A DNA stretch of 64,000 nucleotides from Ursus arctos (lineage: Eukaryota > Chordata > Mammalia > Carnivora > Ursidae): positions 15,029,848 through 15,093,847 of the forward strand of contig NW_026622986.1 of NCBI RefSeq assembly GCF_023065955.2, given 5' to 3'. The translations under genes and the position numbers were made by a program. This document shows positions 1-11,828 of this stretch, in pieces. Under the pieces are notes generated by a model, which searched no databases, was not told the DNA's origin, and saw only the letters and a program-made list of their open reading frames with translations. Numbering within the stretch: the stretch's first letter is position 1; the number at the start of each line of letters is the position of its first letter.

Positions 1-1439
1 GAATGCTTAGACCTGGCGATATTTTGGAATCACTTCACTCATGAAAAATAAACTCCAAAAACTCAAGACAAGGGTAAGTCTCCGTGATCTCCACCAGACA
101 GGAGGGCAACCAGTCACAAGAGAGGCTAACACAGGGCCCGGACATCATGAGGACCACTGGGCCACTGGGCTACTTAGAGGAGCCCCATCTTCGAGCCGGG
201 TGGTAACCACAGTGACTCGACACTGAGCGGCTCTCGCCATAGTTCAAGGAGGCAGAACCTGCCCATACTCATTTATTCCTCTTCTCTCTGAAGAAGGCAA
301 GGAAAGGGGATTATCTGAATCGCACAGTATTTAGGTGACTCGGGCTCTGTTTCTGGTTTCAGACACAGGCATCTGATTGACAGCCCCTCGTGAATATTCA
401 AAGGAGATACAGGGGTGCATTTTCATTTCATCTAATTAGTGACAGATGATGGCTTTCCCTTTTGAGAAATTGCTTTGCTTAAAGTAACACAGACCTCGTG
501 GCATTCATTCCACCAGCATCTCTGACAGAATATCCCTTGTGTAAGAGCACAGTGATCTTCATAAATTTGTCAGCTGGTTAAGTATGATGCTTACCAGTCA
601 GCTCTTGCCTGAATCCGGCAGCCTAAGGAATGACAAGCAAATACCACTTAACCATGAAGTTATATTCCTGGGCATGAGGTAATGATTCAATTTATTGGCA
701 CGGATTTGACTTCTGAGACCGGCAGAACACCATCTCCAGGGGCCATCTGTATGGTACCATAATGGCCAAAATAGAGCAAATTTGGGATAGAGGTCAGTCT
801 GTCTTTCCAAATGACATCTGTTCATTTTGTTGTGAATACCCCTTGAATTGCAGTCCATCGCGACGTTCTCATGAAAGCTCCCAGTCCAGTGCAAGTTCGG
901 GAAAGGGCTCTTTTTTTTCTGAATTCATAGCAATTACTGTCTGTATCACTTCTTTTGAATTAATTATGTACCAGCAGTCCCCAGATTATGACAGCCTTGT
1001 AACTGAAAAGTTTACTTGTACTTTCATTGTTTAGAACTTGGAATAAATGGTGGTTGGATTTCCAGCTGGCCCACGGAAGCCTCTTGAACCTACAGGGTAT
1101 TATTAGTGCGATCATTGTTCCTCATTGTTTTCAAGAAAAACGTGTCCTGACTTTCCAGCTGGACGTGGAGATGTGCAGAACAGATCTCCCCCTCAGCGCT
1201 CCAGCCTCAAGGAGAGACACTTCCCCCCTTAGTGACCGGGCATGGTGTCCTCCCTTCTCTCTGCTTTGCTGGGAGACGGTGGCACCCTCAGGTGACAAGA
1301 AGAGCATCCCTGGGCATCACTCATGAATGAAATCCTACTGCTGTGGTTGTCCCCACAGAAGTTTTTAGCCTGCATTTTTAGCTCAGAAGCTTCCTGTCCT
1401 TAACCGTGGTATCGCTTATATGTTTGTATTATGCTTTTA

Positions 1440-1572
1440 ATGTTTTATGACTGTCTTCCCAGTTTATATCCCTTGTGCGTGGGGACCACATCGAGGTTTC
1501 TTTGTACGCTGTAAAGCATCCAGCCCACAGCTCAGCACTTAAGAGGGGCTCAATAAACATTTATTGATCCAT
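1440..1572 (+). mobile_element. L2 LINE 3' end
   Basis: GGACCACATCGAGG... then a CACTTAAGAGGGGCTCAATAAACATTTATTGA ending, the diagnostic 3' terminus of L2-type elements (first part diverged). Confidence 0.65.
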
Positions 1573-2059
1573 AATTAGAGCTACATGGGAAAGCAGTTCA
1601 GACCAAAGCTGAATCAGTCAGGCGCTGTTAGGCATCAAAACCGATGACCTAATAATGTCAGCGCTACCTGGTTAGGCACCCCAGTCATCAGTCATACAGC
1701 TCAGGCGCATTTAAAACAATGCCCTAATCCCCGCTTGTCTTTTTGCTCCCGGACCCAAGAAGAGATGTAACTCTGACTGCTCTCCTGAATTGGATTTTAA
1801 AGTGGCTTTGATATTCTAACTTGGATCTTTAAACCCTGCTAATCCTCTTCTCTGTTCACCCTTAGTTTTATTCTCTTCACATCCCCCACCTGCTTTATGT
1901 TCTTCCTGGGGTACACTGACAATTGGTCTCCTTTTTTCTTTAGGTACCATCCCAGTCCTAGCCATCTCTGCATGGATCTCTGTTTAGTAGCAGGTAGTAG
2001 AGAGCTTTGCTCAAAGTAGGAACACACAACTACTTACCATATGGAATACACGGCACTTC

Positions 2060-2250
2060 ATCGTAGAGTTGTTCCAGCCCATTATACAGGTGTTATGTTA
2101 TACCTATTTTACAGATAAGCAAACTGAGGCAGAGATTCAGTAACTTGTCAAAGGCGGTCTCCACTGCTAGCAAGTGTTAGAACTGAGAACTGAACCCGGG
2201 CAGTCCGGCTTTGGAGTTCACGTTCATCAACACTGCACACTGCTGCCCCT
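2060..2250 (-). mobile_element. MIR SINE
   Basis: TTTTACAGATAAGCAAACTGAG, GTAACTTGTCAAAGG and AGAACTGAGAACTGAACCCGG match the reverse MIR consensus in order. Confidence 0.8.
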
Positions 2251-2465
2251 CGATAAATGGCTGATCACAGATGGGCTGAATCGAAAGTAATAATAGCAAG
2301 TTCTCACAATAATGAAGTTGATTTACCAAGAGGTGAAGGGCAGAACTGGGGTAATGGTTGTCAAGACCCATGTTTTATGAATGTCACAATTTCTATTATT
2401 TGAGTGTCGGGCACTCTTTCATTTCTCTACTTCATTAAGTAAAAAAAGTCCAGATTTCCTTTAGA

Positions 2466-2725
2466 GCAGTGCTTCTCAAACAGGGACATTTTGTATCCAC
2501 CCCTCCCCCCCACCGCAGGGGGCACATGTGACAACGTCTGGAGTCATTTCGACTGTCATGACTAGGGCAGGGTTGGGGGGAGTTTGCTACTGGCATCTGG
2601 TGGGAAAGAACTTGGAGACCCCACTAAAATCCTTCAGAGCACAGGAGAGCCCCTCCGCCCAGCAAACTACAAGTTATCCAGCCCAAAATACCAGTAAGCT
2701 CAAAAGTTAAGAAACCTTGTCCTAG
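2466..2725 (+). mobile_element. MER5A-type hAT-Charlie DNA transposon fossil
   Basis: CAGTGCTTCTCAAAC at the left end and AAGAAACCTTGTCCTAG at the right end are diverged inverted termini. The inside has ACAACGTCTGGAGTCATTT, CTACTGGCATCTGGTGGG and ATCCAGCCCAAAATACC, all in MER5A order. Non-autonomous, no coding capacity. Confidence 0.8.
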
Positions 2726-4719
2726 AAAGATCCCAAGTCTAACCACTTAGGAGGCCTCTGATGTGGCTCACTTTTGACTATACTCTGAGAAAAAGGAAAA
2801 AAAATTAATCATTAATTTTAGGATAAAGCATAGTTTGAAAATCTTCAACGGTCTGCCAGTCACTGTGAATGTTTTTCAATGACCATAAATCTGAATTCGG
2901 ACTTTCACTCAATCGATTTTTCAACCAAGGATGTGTCCCACCGCGCCGAGCTACCAACAGAATAACACGTAATCCTTCCTCCCATAAGAAAGTGATGTGA
3001 TCAACAACAGTAGCATGCAGAAGCTTCCTTCCTCTTCTAGCAGCCCAGAGCAGGGACCTCTGCTTCTCTAAACTGGGGAATGCTTGGAAATCATGATGAG
3101 ATCTCATAGCTTTCTTTCTCCGGATAGAGGTGCCTAGGCAAGGCAAGAATTGGCTCCCCAGTGGACTCCTGACTCATTTGTGGAACTCAGCTATCGTAGG
3201 TGTGGAATGGTGTAAAAATAGGATCTCAGCTCAAGTTCACCATGTCTTGAAAACTATTACATTAGGAAGAATCTTTTATACATTTGGAAAGGGAGCTATT
3301 AGTCACTTTGCAATGAACACTCTCGAATTTCGATAAAGCTATTTTACATTATAGGATCCAAACTATAAATAGAAAGGAACAAAACATAAATGTCCTAGAT
3401 TTTTACAATTCTTAAGGGCTGTTTCATGTGCCATGAATAGAAATAACATGCTGTTTAATGAAGGAATTTTATGACCTAGGGAAGATAGAGCCTCACGCAC
3501 TGAGTCATCTGTCACACACTGTCCCCCCACCCACGGCCCTCCCTCAGCCACGTGGACCATTCTCTTCTTGGGGTCCCAGCTAAAGGGAAGTCATCTGGAT
3601 AAAGCCACCTTCTCCCTTGAGATCATTTTCCTTCTAGAAGCTCAGACATGAGAACTGCCATCTTGAAAGTCAAAGTGGCTGTAATCTGCTCCTCTACCCC
3701 CACATCCGTGGCCATCTCAGGAGGAGAGCCCTACCGTCCTCTACGTCCCATCACATACATGATTTTTTCCCCAGATCTTCCATATATAATGGAAACATCT
3801 TTGTAAGACAAGAGAAGCCAAATGCATTAGATCAAGGGCACATGACTCGATACAAGGACCAAGATGAAATGACTTCATCTTTCACTCTTCATTTTCAAAT
3901 CAATAGAGCAGTTACAAAATCATGTTCCAAAAAAAAAAAAAAAGAGCTACCGCTGGAGGTTTCCTAAGTACAGATGGGAAAGAAAGACTTTTTCTCTCTG
4001 ATTTCAAACATCCTGCAGTTACTTGGGCTGTTTCTTCTGAACGGCACCTGAATCCAGCAGGGCCCCAAAGAAAGCATCGCTACAGATTTCTCATTCCCCC
4101 TCCTGCGTTTTTGTCGCTGCACATCTTAGATGTAAAATTTCACTTGAGAGTTTCTTAGAAAAAGCACTCTCAAGATTTATTTGCTGTTTAATATTACGAA
4201 AGGGCAACAGAAACTGGTTTGGCGCTTTATAGGACTCTGCACTCATGAAGGTAGACTTTTACGGGTTGATCATTCTTAAAATACACAGATTAAATGTATG
4301 TAGGATAACAGCAGCACGGGACAGGTGCACACAATGGGCTGTGATTTCGTGCTTCGGTAATTGTTTCTGGTGCTCTTGTTTAGGAAAATTTTTCCTTGAC
4401 GTAGTGCTTGCATTCATTTTTCAGAAATAAAATCTATCAAAGATGCTCTTTCTTTCCCCTTTGCTGCATATTTGTGCTAATATTCTAGCTAGGGCAGTTA
4501 TATTTTAAATGGCCTGTATATATTTAGCAGCGTAATTATGCAAATGCTACCATGTTTATGACTGTAAATATCTTTCAGGAGCAGTTACTTAGCATCTAGT
4601 CCTGAAACAATTTCTTAAGAATTCTGGTTGAAATGCTCAGAATTCACCCCTAAATTTACTTCTCAGCTGGGTGAAGGTGTGGCTCACAGGTCTCACTCAT
4701 CAGGCAGAACATTGCATGG

Positions 4720-4846
4720 TGGTATAAAGTATAGATTATTCTTTAATAGATATGGACGTTCTATGCCACATACTGGCTCTGTGACCTTGAGGAAGTACTT
4801 AACCTCTCTGAGCCCCAGTTTCTCCATCTGTAAACTAAGGATGATG
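4720..4846 (+). mobile_element. MIR SINE, interrupted by SINEC
   Basis: TGGCTCTGTGACCTTGAGGA, TACTTAACCTCTCTGAGCCC, CAGTTTCTCCATCTGTAAAC are the MIR core. A SINEC sits directly after it. Confidence 0.85.
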
Positions 4847-5045
4847 AGGGGCGCCTGGGTGGCGAAGTTGGTTGGGCGGCCAACTCTTGCTTTTGGCTCG
4901 GGTGGTGTCAGGGTTCTGGGATCCAGCCCAGTATTAGGCTCCACGCTCAGAGGGGAGACTGCTTCAGGATTCTGTCTTTCTCCCTCTGCCCCTCCCCCCA
5001 TGTGCGTGCTCTCTCTAAAATAATATATAAATCTTAAAAAAAAAT
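4847..5045 (+). mobile_element. SINEC (carnivore tRNA-derived SINE)
   Basis: Starts GGGGCGCCTGGGTGGC and ends with a (T)AAATCTTAAAAA tail. Flanked by an imperfect short duplication of GGATGATGA on both sides. Inserted in the 3' part of a MIR. Antisense to KIAA1217. Confidence 0.9.
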
Positions 5046-5983
5046 CGGGATGATGATCATATGTAAGTGATACTACCCTTTTGGCGGCAAACAGGGGACA
5101 GTGGTTGTAATAAAGTGCCGAGTCACTGAATATCCAGATCGTATTTCTCACACCCCCTCTGCATTCACAGATGACAACAGGTAAACTGCTTAACCTCTTC
5201 CAGACTCAATTTCTTTGGCTAGATTTTTATTATTTGCGCTTCTCTCAACCAATTCAGGCTGGAGAAATCCCCTCTATCAAAATTAGCTTTCCTATTATTA
5301 TACGAAATTTGGAGGGTCTTGAAAATGGACTTGGGCTGGTAAGTTACACAAAAACAGATTGCATATTAAAAAAGAAATTTAAATGCTCAGAGTGTCTCAT
5401 TGGTAGAAAATTTTTGCTGATCTCAGTACCACTCCTGAGTGAGTATTAAATCTAAACCATCCTATTCTCATGCAAATTCATGCTTTATCACCCTAGATGA
5501 CAGACAGTGACACATTCCTTCCATTTCCCAAGGCCGGATGAGAAAGCAAAATTGCACTAAGTAAGGAAAAACACAAATTGCCATTTCAGACACTTAAAAC
5601 TCGAACCACTCACTTCTTTTCACTGGCAGATCAACTACCATGAGCTCCTGATTTATTTGTCCAAATGGTTTCTGCCGATCACAATTTTCCTTCCTTTGTT
5701 CAGATTTACACTAACGATGCCGCTGTTAGATCCACGCTGGGCAGGCTCGCACTGACTGCGGTATGCGTCTGCCCTCCATTTGGCATGGCTATTGGCCTGC
5801 GTCACTTGACCCCCACCGATTCAGAAACTCTTTGCAGACCGGGATGGCCTTTGATCCTACCCTGTGGCTTCCCGGTGCTGCCCCGAGGCTGTGCTCAGCC
5901 TCCCTTCCCTCGGTTTGACTCTGCCGAGCGGCCCTCCACCGCTCACAGGCACAGACCACCCCGGGCCGCCCTCCGCACCTTAC

Positions 5984-6816
5984 CTGGTCTCTCTATCTTT
6001 GGGTATTGTAGCCGTGCTGTAGGCAAACACCTGCTTCTCAACTAGAGGAGGGCCGAAGTCCACAATGCCGGCTAATCCTGGAGTGGTCCGCGGCTTCTCA
6101 ATATACACCAGGGTGCCTGGCTCCTTCTTGAAGGTCTGGCGGCTGGGGGAGGCCCGATCTGGCTGCAAGGTGTGAGGGGGCCCGTGGGCGTTATGGTGGG
6201 CGTGCATGTCCACCATTCTCAGGTCGCTGACTCGGTGCGGAGAGGCGGGGGGTGTTTTGGAGCCCAGGGTAGGCAAGTGGCTATCTGGATATTTCCTCGA
6301 TTTCTGTCTGTACAACGACTGCTCCATATGCATTTCCGCTTGCAAAGAAGGGCTGCAGTAGGCACTCGCCGAGCGGATTGCCGTGCGGTGATACGCGATG
6401 ATGTGATCGGGGACATCCAGAGGGTGCCCGCCGTGGGAAGAGGCTATGCTCATCCGTCCCTCGTGATAAAGGTAAGGATCGGTATAGAAGCCCTCGTTTC
6501 GGTACATCGCAATGTTCTTGCCACTCATGTCTTCATCCGGCTTTACGTCTCTTCTTTCCAAAATGGCGCTGGGGCTGGGTGAGATGGATCTAGAGACTGG
6601 CAGGCTGGAGAGTCTGTCCCTGGGGATGGTGGCGTTGCCGGGAACAACCATGGGCCGGGTGCCCCCGTACGGAATTCTGGATGGGGAAGGAGGCATGGAA
6701 TGGGGCACAGGAGTGGATGGTGGAGAATTTGGAATGGCATGGGGTGGATGAGCTGTGGATCCAGGTCGAGAGGCGCCAGGGCCATCTCCTCTTGCATAAA
6801 CAATCTCTCTCTGCAT
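5984..6816 (-). CDS. KIAA1217: KIAA1217 large coding exon, Pro/Ser/Tyr-rich region
   Basis: An 833-nt exon: 277 codons plus two bases (AG) of a split Arg. The acceptor is TTTTATTTTCAG before ATGCAGAGAG and the donor is AG before GTAAGG. In order it encodes MQREIVYARGDGPG; a Pro/Ser-rich stretch with PNSPPSTPVPHSMPPSPS (about residues 29-46 of the exon); an ERRDVKPDEDMSGKNIAMY segment; a Tyr-rich cluster EGFYTDPYLYHEG; a His/Ser-rich part; KTPPASPHRVSDLR; and the C-terminal VYIEKPR...KQVFAYSTATIPKDRETR. This order is characteristic of KIAA1217/SKT. The Pro-rich and Tyr clusters resemble the regulatory regions of the paralogue p140Cap, where Src-family signalling partners bind (established for p140Cap, inferred here). 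The frame is intact, with no stop or indel. The coiled-coil exons that should follow (starting ERMQAM-like in family members) were not found to the left and presumably lie outside the window. Confidence 0.96.
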
Positions 6817-7002
6817 CTGAAAATAAAACAAGAAGTCAGAAAATCTATTTTGATATTTCTGTTTTTAGAGATGTCTCAGGGTGATGGTGGGCTTTGCAGC
6901 AGGGACACACTCTGCTCTCTGGAACTGATAACAACCTGACCTTCGGTGGCCATGGCCAAGGGTCTCTGCAGGTGTTCCTTTGTAAGAACACTGAGTGAGG
7001 AA

Positions 7003-7106
7003 GATTATCCTGGATTATCCAAATGGACCCAGTGCTACCATACTAACATGTGAAAGAGGAAGGAGGGGATCAGAGTCAGGGAAGGAGGTGTGAGGACAGC
7101 AGCAGG

Positions 7107-7141
<35 letters not shown>

Positions 7142-7403
7142 AGATGCTCTGGCACTGATTGTGAAGACGGAGGAAGGGCCCAGGAGCCTGGGGATGCAGG
7201 CAGCTTCTAAAAGCTGGAAAAGGCAAGGGAATGGATTCTCCGCGAGAGCTTTCAGAGCAACCGTGGTTACTGCCAACACCTTGATACCAGCCTGTAAAAC
7301 CCATTCTGGACTTCTGATGTCTACAACTGCAAGGTAATGAATGCGAGATGCTTTAAGCCACTAAGTTTGTGGTCGCTTGTTACAGCAACCGCAAGAAACA
7401 CCC
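7003..7403 (+). mobile_element. LTR-like fossil (MaLR-type), with (GA)n insert
   Basis: Contains ATTATCCTGGATTATCC, GTGAAGACGGAGG, GGAATGGATTCTC, ACACCTTGATACCAG, GCTTTAAGCCACTAAGTTTG and TTGTTACAGCAACC in the order of the mammalian medium-reiterated LTR family with the 'AAGCCACCCAGTTTGTGG' end. Exact family not resolved; no viral coding sequence. Confidence 0.6.
7109..7138. repeat. (GA)n microsatellite
   Basis: About 15 uninterrupted GA units. Confidence 0.95.
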
Positions 7404-7764
7404 AGTAAAGAGCTCAACATTGTGAGGTTTGGGGGAAAATAGTGCAGGGGTTTAAAATTTTCAGGTCATAGCTTCTTTGAGACGCTTAATAAATGTGGAT
7501 CTAATGTAGCAAAAGTGCTAAAATTCTATTTTCTAAAATTTCTCCCGGACACATTTTCTAATATTAGCCCTGGAAAATAGCATCTTTCCCATCCTTCCAA
7601 GCAGATACAATCTAGGGACATGGCCAGGGAGGGTAAGAAGATGCATAGAGAAAACTTGGAGGTAAGTTTCATTTATTTACCAACTCTTTACTTGAGCCTA
7701 GGAGAAACAAGCTCTAAGATGTTGGGAGACAATAATGATCTGGGAGATAAGAATGCAATTGGAG

Positions 7765-7966
7765 GGGTGCCTGGGTGGCTCAGTCGTTAAGCCCCTGTCC
7801 TCGGCTCAGGGCCTGATCCCAGGGTCCTGGGATCAAGCCCCGCATCGGGCTCCCTGCTCTGCTGGGAGCCCCACCTTCTTCCTCTCCCACTCCCCCTGCT
7901 TGTGTTTCATCTCTCACTGGCTGTCTCTCTGTCAAATAAATAAATAAAATCTTTACAAAAAAAAAA
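7765..7966 (+). mobile_element. SINEC, full length with 16-bp TSD
   Basis: Complete head GGGTGCCTGGGTGGCTCAG, body and AAATAAATAAAATC tail. Exact target-site duplication AAGAATGCAATTGGAG at 7749-7764 and 7967-7982, so a fairly recent insertion. Confidence 0.96.
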
Positions 7967-8239
7967 AAGAATGCAATTGGAGACAAAACTCACATTGGGC
8001 AGGACAAGGGAGAAAAATGGGAAGGGAATGTCAGGCATGGTGCAGAGAGAGAAACCTCAGGAGGCCCCTCTGGGGCTGCCATGTCATAAGGAGCCTGATG
8101 GAGTCGTCCATGTAAGCCAGCAACTTCTTGCCCAGGCAGCAGAGACTTCTGGGCTGTGTCATTACCATCCAGTTCAAGAGAGTGAGGACTCCCACTGGGT
8201 CTTCCATCACCTCTCCTTTGGAAGACTAAAAAAGATCAA

Positions 8240-8614
8240 ATGACTCAAGAATCATAGACACAGAGAACAGACCGGTGGTTGCCAGAGGCAGGATATTGGG
8301 GATGGGTAAAATGGGTGGAGGTGCTCAAAAGGTATAAAGTTGCAGTTATAAAATAAAATGTCATGGGGATGTCATGTACAGCCCGGGGACCATGATACAT
8401 AATACTGTATCATAGATCTGAAAGTTGCGAGGGGAGTAGATTAATTTAAAGGTTCTCATCACAAGAAAAAAGTGTGTAACTATATATGGTGATGGATGTT
8501 CACTGGCCTTATCGTGGTGATCATCTGCAATATACACACAGATTAAATCATTATGTTGTACATCTGAAACTAATATAATGTTATATGTCAATTATATCTC
8601 AATAAAAAAAGAAT
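8240..8614 (+). mobile_element. L1 3' end fragment with poly-A tail
   Basis: GACACAGAGAACAGACCGG, GGTTGCCAGAGGCAGG, TAAAATGTCATGGGGATGTC, TTATGTTGTACATCTGAAAC and ATTATATCTCAATAAAAAAAG form the well-known L1 3' UTR series. Confidence 0.75.
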
Positions 8615-9074
8615 CAAGTTAATGGGGCAAGGGGAAACTAATTTGCAATTATACTACTGTGTGTAGCAAGGGGCAGCATAAAGAAATACAGATTAATTCA
8701 AAGTACAAATAGTTGATGCTTTTTGTTTTGGTTAAAACCCAAGAGGGTAAGAACTAACTCACTGAGATTCTCCAAACGGCTACAAGAGAAAGGATGGGCA
8801 GCCCAGTCTTCAAGTTCTATTTGTGCTATCACAGGAGCCCACGTTCCCATCCAGACTTTTGGGAGATGTGACCGATAGGGAGGACATGAATGGTTGGGGG
8901 GTGGATGAGGTAGGGGCATGAGGAGAGAGGAGGTGGGCTCAGGTGGACAAAACCCAAAATGAGCAGTCAAGAGATCCATGGTGTGAGTGATGAGGAGAAA
9001 AGAAAAAGCAGAGGCAACAGGAAAAGGGTGAAAATGAAACAGAGCCCAATGTTCTGAATACATACTGATTCCTT

Positions 9075-9200
9075 ATTTTATAAATTCATTCATTTAGTAA
9101 GCAATATTCAGCCAGCACTTGCTAAGAACCAGGCATTGTTCTTGGATACAGTTCTAACCCCAAGTTCCTGCCCTAGAGAGGGTACATTCCAGATACATCT
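9075..9200 (+). mobile_element. Old interspersed repeat (caggcattgttctt type)
   Basis: Matches in order the mammal-wide repeat with 'caggcactgttctagg', 'tacattcta'. Family not assigned. Confidence 0.45.
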
Positions 9201-10147
9201 CTTAGATACACGTAGGGAAGATGCCTTGGGAATCCCACAGCTTCCTTATCTTGTCTCTGGAAGAATCCAGCAGTGTAGAATCCTTAACCCAGGAGTTTTA
9301 CAAATTATGGTGGATTTCATAAAGGAAATGACCAATAAAAAAAAAATGCAAGCAAGATGAGAAGACGTAGCAACCAAAAGGAACCCTTTCAGAGCACGTT
9401 ACTGGAGCACCACTGAATCGGCTCCTCAGTCCCCTTGGGAGGCCAACTGTTTCTGGGGATCCCATGAGCAGTTCCAATTTTATCTCCACTGGCCCCACAT
9501 CCCCAACACACGCACCCGCACAGCAGGCTAGTCTGTTCCCCCTCTAAATCAAACTTGGGACATCCTTAGGCTGTCACCCCTGGGACTCTCTCCCTATTTC
9601 TCGGCCCTTGTAGATCCAAACCGAGGCTGAGTGCCTGCTCCGCATGGCCCAGCCCTGGCGCTCTAGCCCACACGGTCCTCTCTCTGCTCACTCACTTGAC
9701 ACCCTCACGACTCAGGGGCTCAGGCCTTAGACCAGGAGGGCGTTCCCAAGGTCAGTGTGTGATGGTACACCTGATTCTCCTCCCGCCATGGCTGAGCAAC
9801 CATCCGACGGCAGCCTTGCATCAGATCCACACAGATCCTCTACGCACAGCCTCCATTCCTTCCTGTCTGCCACAAGGCGAGGCTCAGTGGAAAGAAACGT
9901 GGTAACACGGCAGGGCTTCACAGAGCATGAGCTACAAGAGGGACTGGCTTAGGCGGCAGCACATATCTGGCCAAATTCCCCACGCCATCAGACCGCGCAA
10001 TGCAAGATTCGATCCAAACGCAGGTAAAGATCAGTTCATACAGTCATACACGTGTATGGAGCACAGCACAGGGCTCAAGGCAAATCAAGTACAACAAATG
10101 GTAAGTACCACTGTCATTACTGAGATCAATTAAAAAGAAAGGTTTCA

Positions 10148-10343
10148 GGGGCGCCTGGGTGGCACAGCGGTTAAGCGTCTGCCTTCGGCTCAGGGCATGA
10201 TCCCAGCGTTCTGGGATCGAGCCCCACATCAGGCTCCTCCGCTAGGAGCCTGCTTCATCCTCTCCCACTCCCCCTGCTTGTGTTCCCTCTCTCGCTGGCT
10301 GTCTCTATCTCTGTCGAATAAATAAATAAAATCTTAAAAAAAA
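10148..10343 (+). mobile_element. SINEC, full length with TSD
   Basis: Head GGGGCGCCTGGGTGGCACAG, tail AAATAAATAAAATCTT plus poly-A. Duplication AAAGAAAGGTTTCA on both sides. Young subfamily with the CTCCGCTAGGAGCCTG body. Confidence 0.95.
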
Positions 10344-11787
10344 AAAAAGAAAGGTTTCAAATGTCTAGAACCCACTTAAAATAAGCAATAACCCAAACTG
10401 TTAGTCCTCTTTACCTGGCTTCAGATTACATCAGGATTTGGGGGATCCTGAGCCCAATTAACACACAGTGAATGCCCCCCCCCCTTTTCTGGCAAAGAGT
10501 AGGAAGACATAGTAAGAATCTAAGTAGTACAGAACTGTCTAGAAGGATAAAGAATATTAATGAAAGGAAAATGTAAAATTGATTCTAATTAATAAAAAGT
10601 TAGTTAGATTTAATTAATAAAAAGAGTACATTTCTCTTAAAACAGAGATGCCTGCATAGAAATATTAAAAAAAAAAAGGTTTGGTGATATGAAAGGAAAT
10701 GGTTAGGAGGTATATTATAGAACTAACTTTTAAAATAAAGCACAAAAAAATCTCATTGTACTCTTGATGTGTAGAGATGAATTCAGAAAGAAATGTAAGA
10801 ATTAACAATAATTCTGATACACTGCGCACTCATATGGGAACGCGGGCGATAGTCAAGATGTTTAACATCCAGGAGCCAGTATTACCTGGGTACCAACCAA
10901 CCAGAATGGGACTTCAGCCAACAAGGATGGAACCTAGCCACACACAATTAGCATCGTGTATCTGATGGTAATGCCGCTTACCAGCCTTTGCCTGGCCCCC
11001 CTCAAATTAATCTTGCCATCACCCAACAGGGTCACTGAAAGAGTCACTGTCCACCTGAGTCATCCACAACGGAGGTGAACGCAAGCATCCGGCTATCACA
11101 GAACAGGCAAATCTCCATCAATCTGAGTGACTTGGAGGTTGGAAGCCTTTGGAAGAATTCTTACCTTCCTTTGCCAAGCTATGACTGACTTTCCAGGACT
11201 GAGTTTTAAAAAGAGCCCATGATAATTTCATCCTCAGCTCTACAGAGAGCCCAGAAAGAGAATGACACGATGTTTCCATTATACAGTGGGAAAATGTTTT
11301 AAACCTACAACGAGAGCGAACCTTTAAAATCTGAAAACCTCGGTTCATACACTAAAGGACATGGATCGACCAAAGGCGGTCACTCTTAAAATGAAGCGGA
11401 AGGGATGGGAAGATGAAAAGAGAATCTTTTTCAAGTCTTCACTGTGATCTCCCAAGGAGACCCCTTGCTATTCCAATAAAAAGTGGACTTCACGTTCTCT
11501 AGGGGCTATTCACTGTCCGGGTCACAATCAGGACGATGAGTAAGATTCTATGATACATAGTTTTCAAAAGCTCCAGCCTTATATGCTAGTGTTCTTCCCA
11601 TGGAGATATCTTCCTGGAATCAGGCACTCACACAGTTTTGTTCGGTTTTGTTGTTTAACTGATCTTTTTATGGCCAATGAGTATAGAAATGGCATTAAAT
11701 GTATATTGAGTTCTTCCTGCACTAGTCCTCAAAGTCAGACCTCTTAGGAGAAAATTATATCAAACTTTAAAGGTAAAATAAATTAGC

Positions 11788-11789
<2 letters not shown>

Positions 11790-11827
<38 letters not shown>
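11790..11827. repeat. (CA)n microsatellite
   Basis: About 18 uninterrupted CA units after AAAA. Confidence 0.95.

Positions 11828-11828
<1 letters not shown>

Larger units (their letters stand above)
1..5983 (-). other. KIAA1217: KIAA1217 intron downstream of the 833-nt exon (runs off left edge)
   Basis: No coding exon of the gene is visible in this stretch on the minus strand. Recognisable content is an L2 end near 1.4-1.6 kb, a MIR near 2.1 kb, a MER5A at 2.5-2.7 kb, and a MIR split by a SINEC at 4.7-5.05 kb. In 1-1430, 2730-4700 and 5050-5980 I see only unique-looking intronic sequence with short poly-A runs (for example 3929-3943). Confidence 0.85.

Noticed and set aside
4693..5151. 152-codon minus-strand frame
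   Set aside because: It runs through the antisense of a SINEC and its MIR host; the peptide is repeat-derived. Similar frames at 39277-39528, 46863-47090 and 48437-48652 are SINEC translations.
7003..7403. Minus/plus frames around the (GA)n tract as a gene
   Set aside because: The interval follows an LTR-type repeat; the frames are low-complexity RERERE/SLSLSL translations of the microsatellite.
9945..10020. U6 snRNA-like start (GGCGGCAGCACATAT) and later GCGCAA
   Set aside because: Only about 15 bases match the U6 5' stem; the conserved ACAGAGA and AGC triad region is absent.
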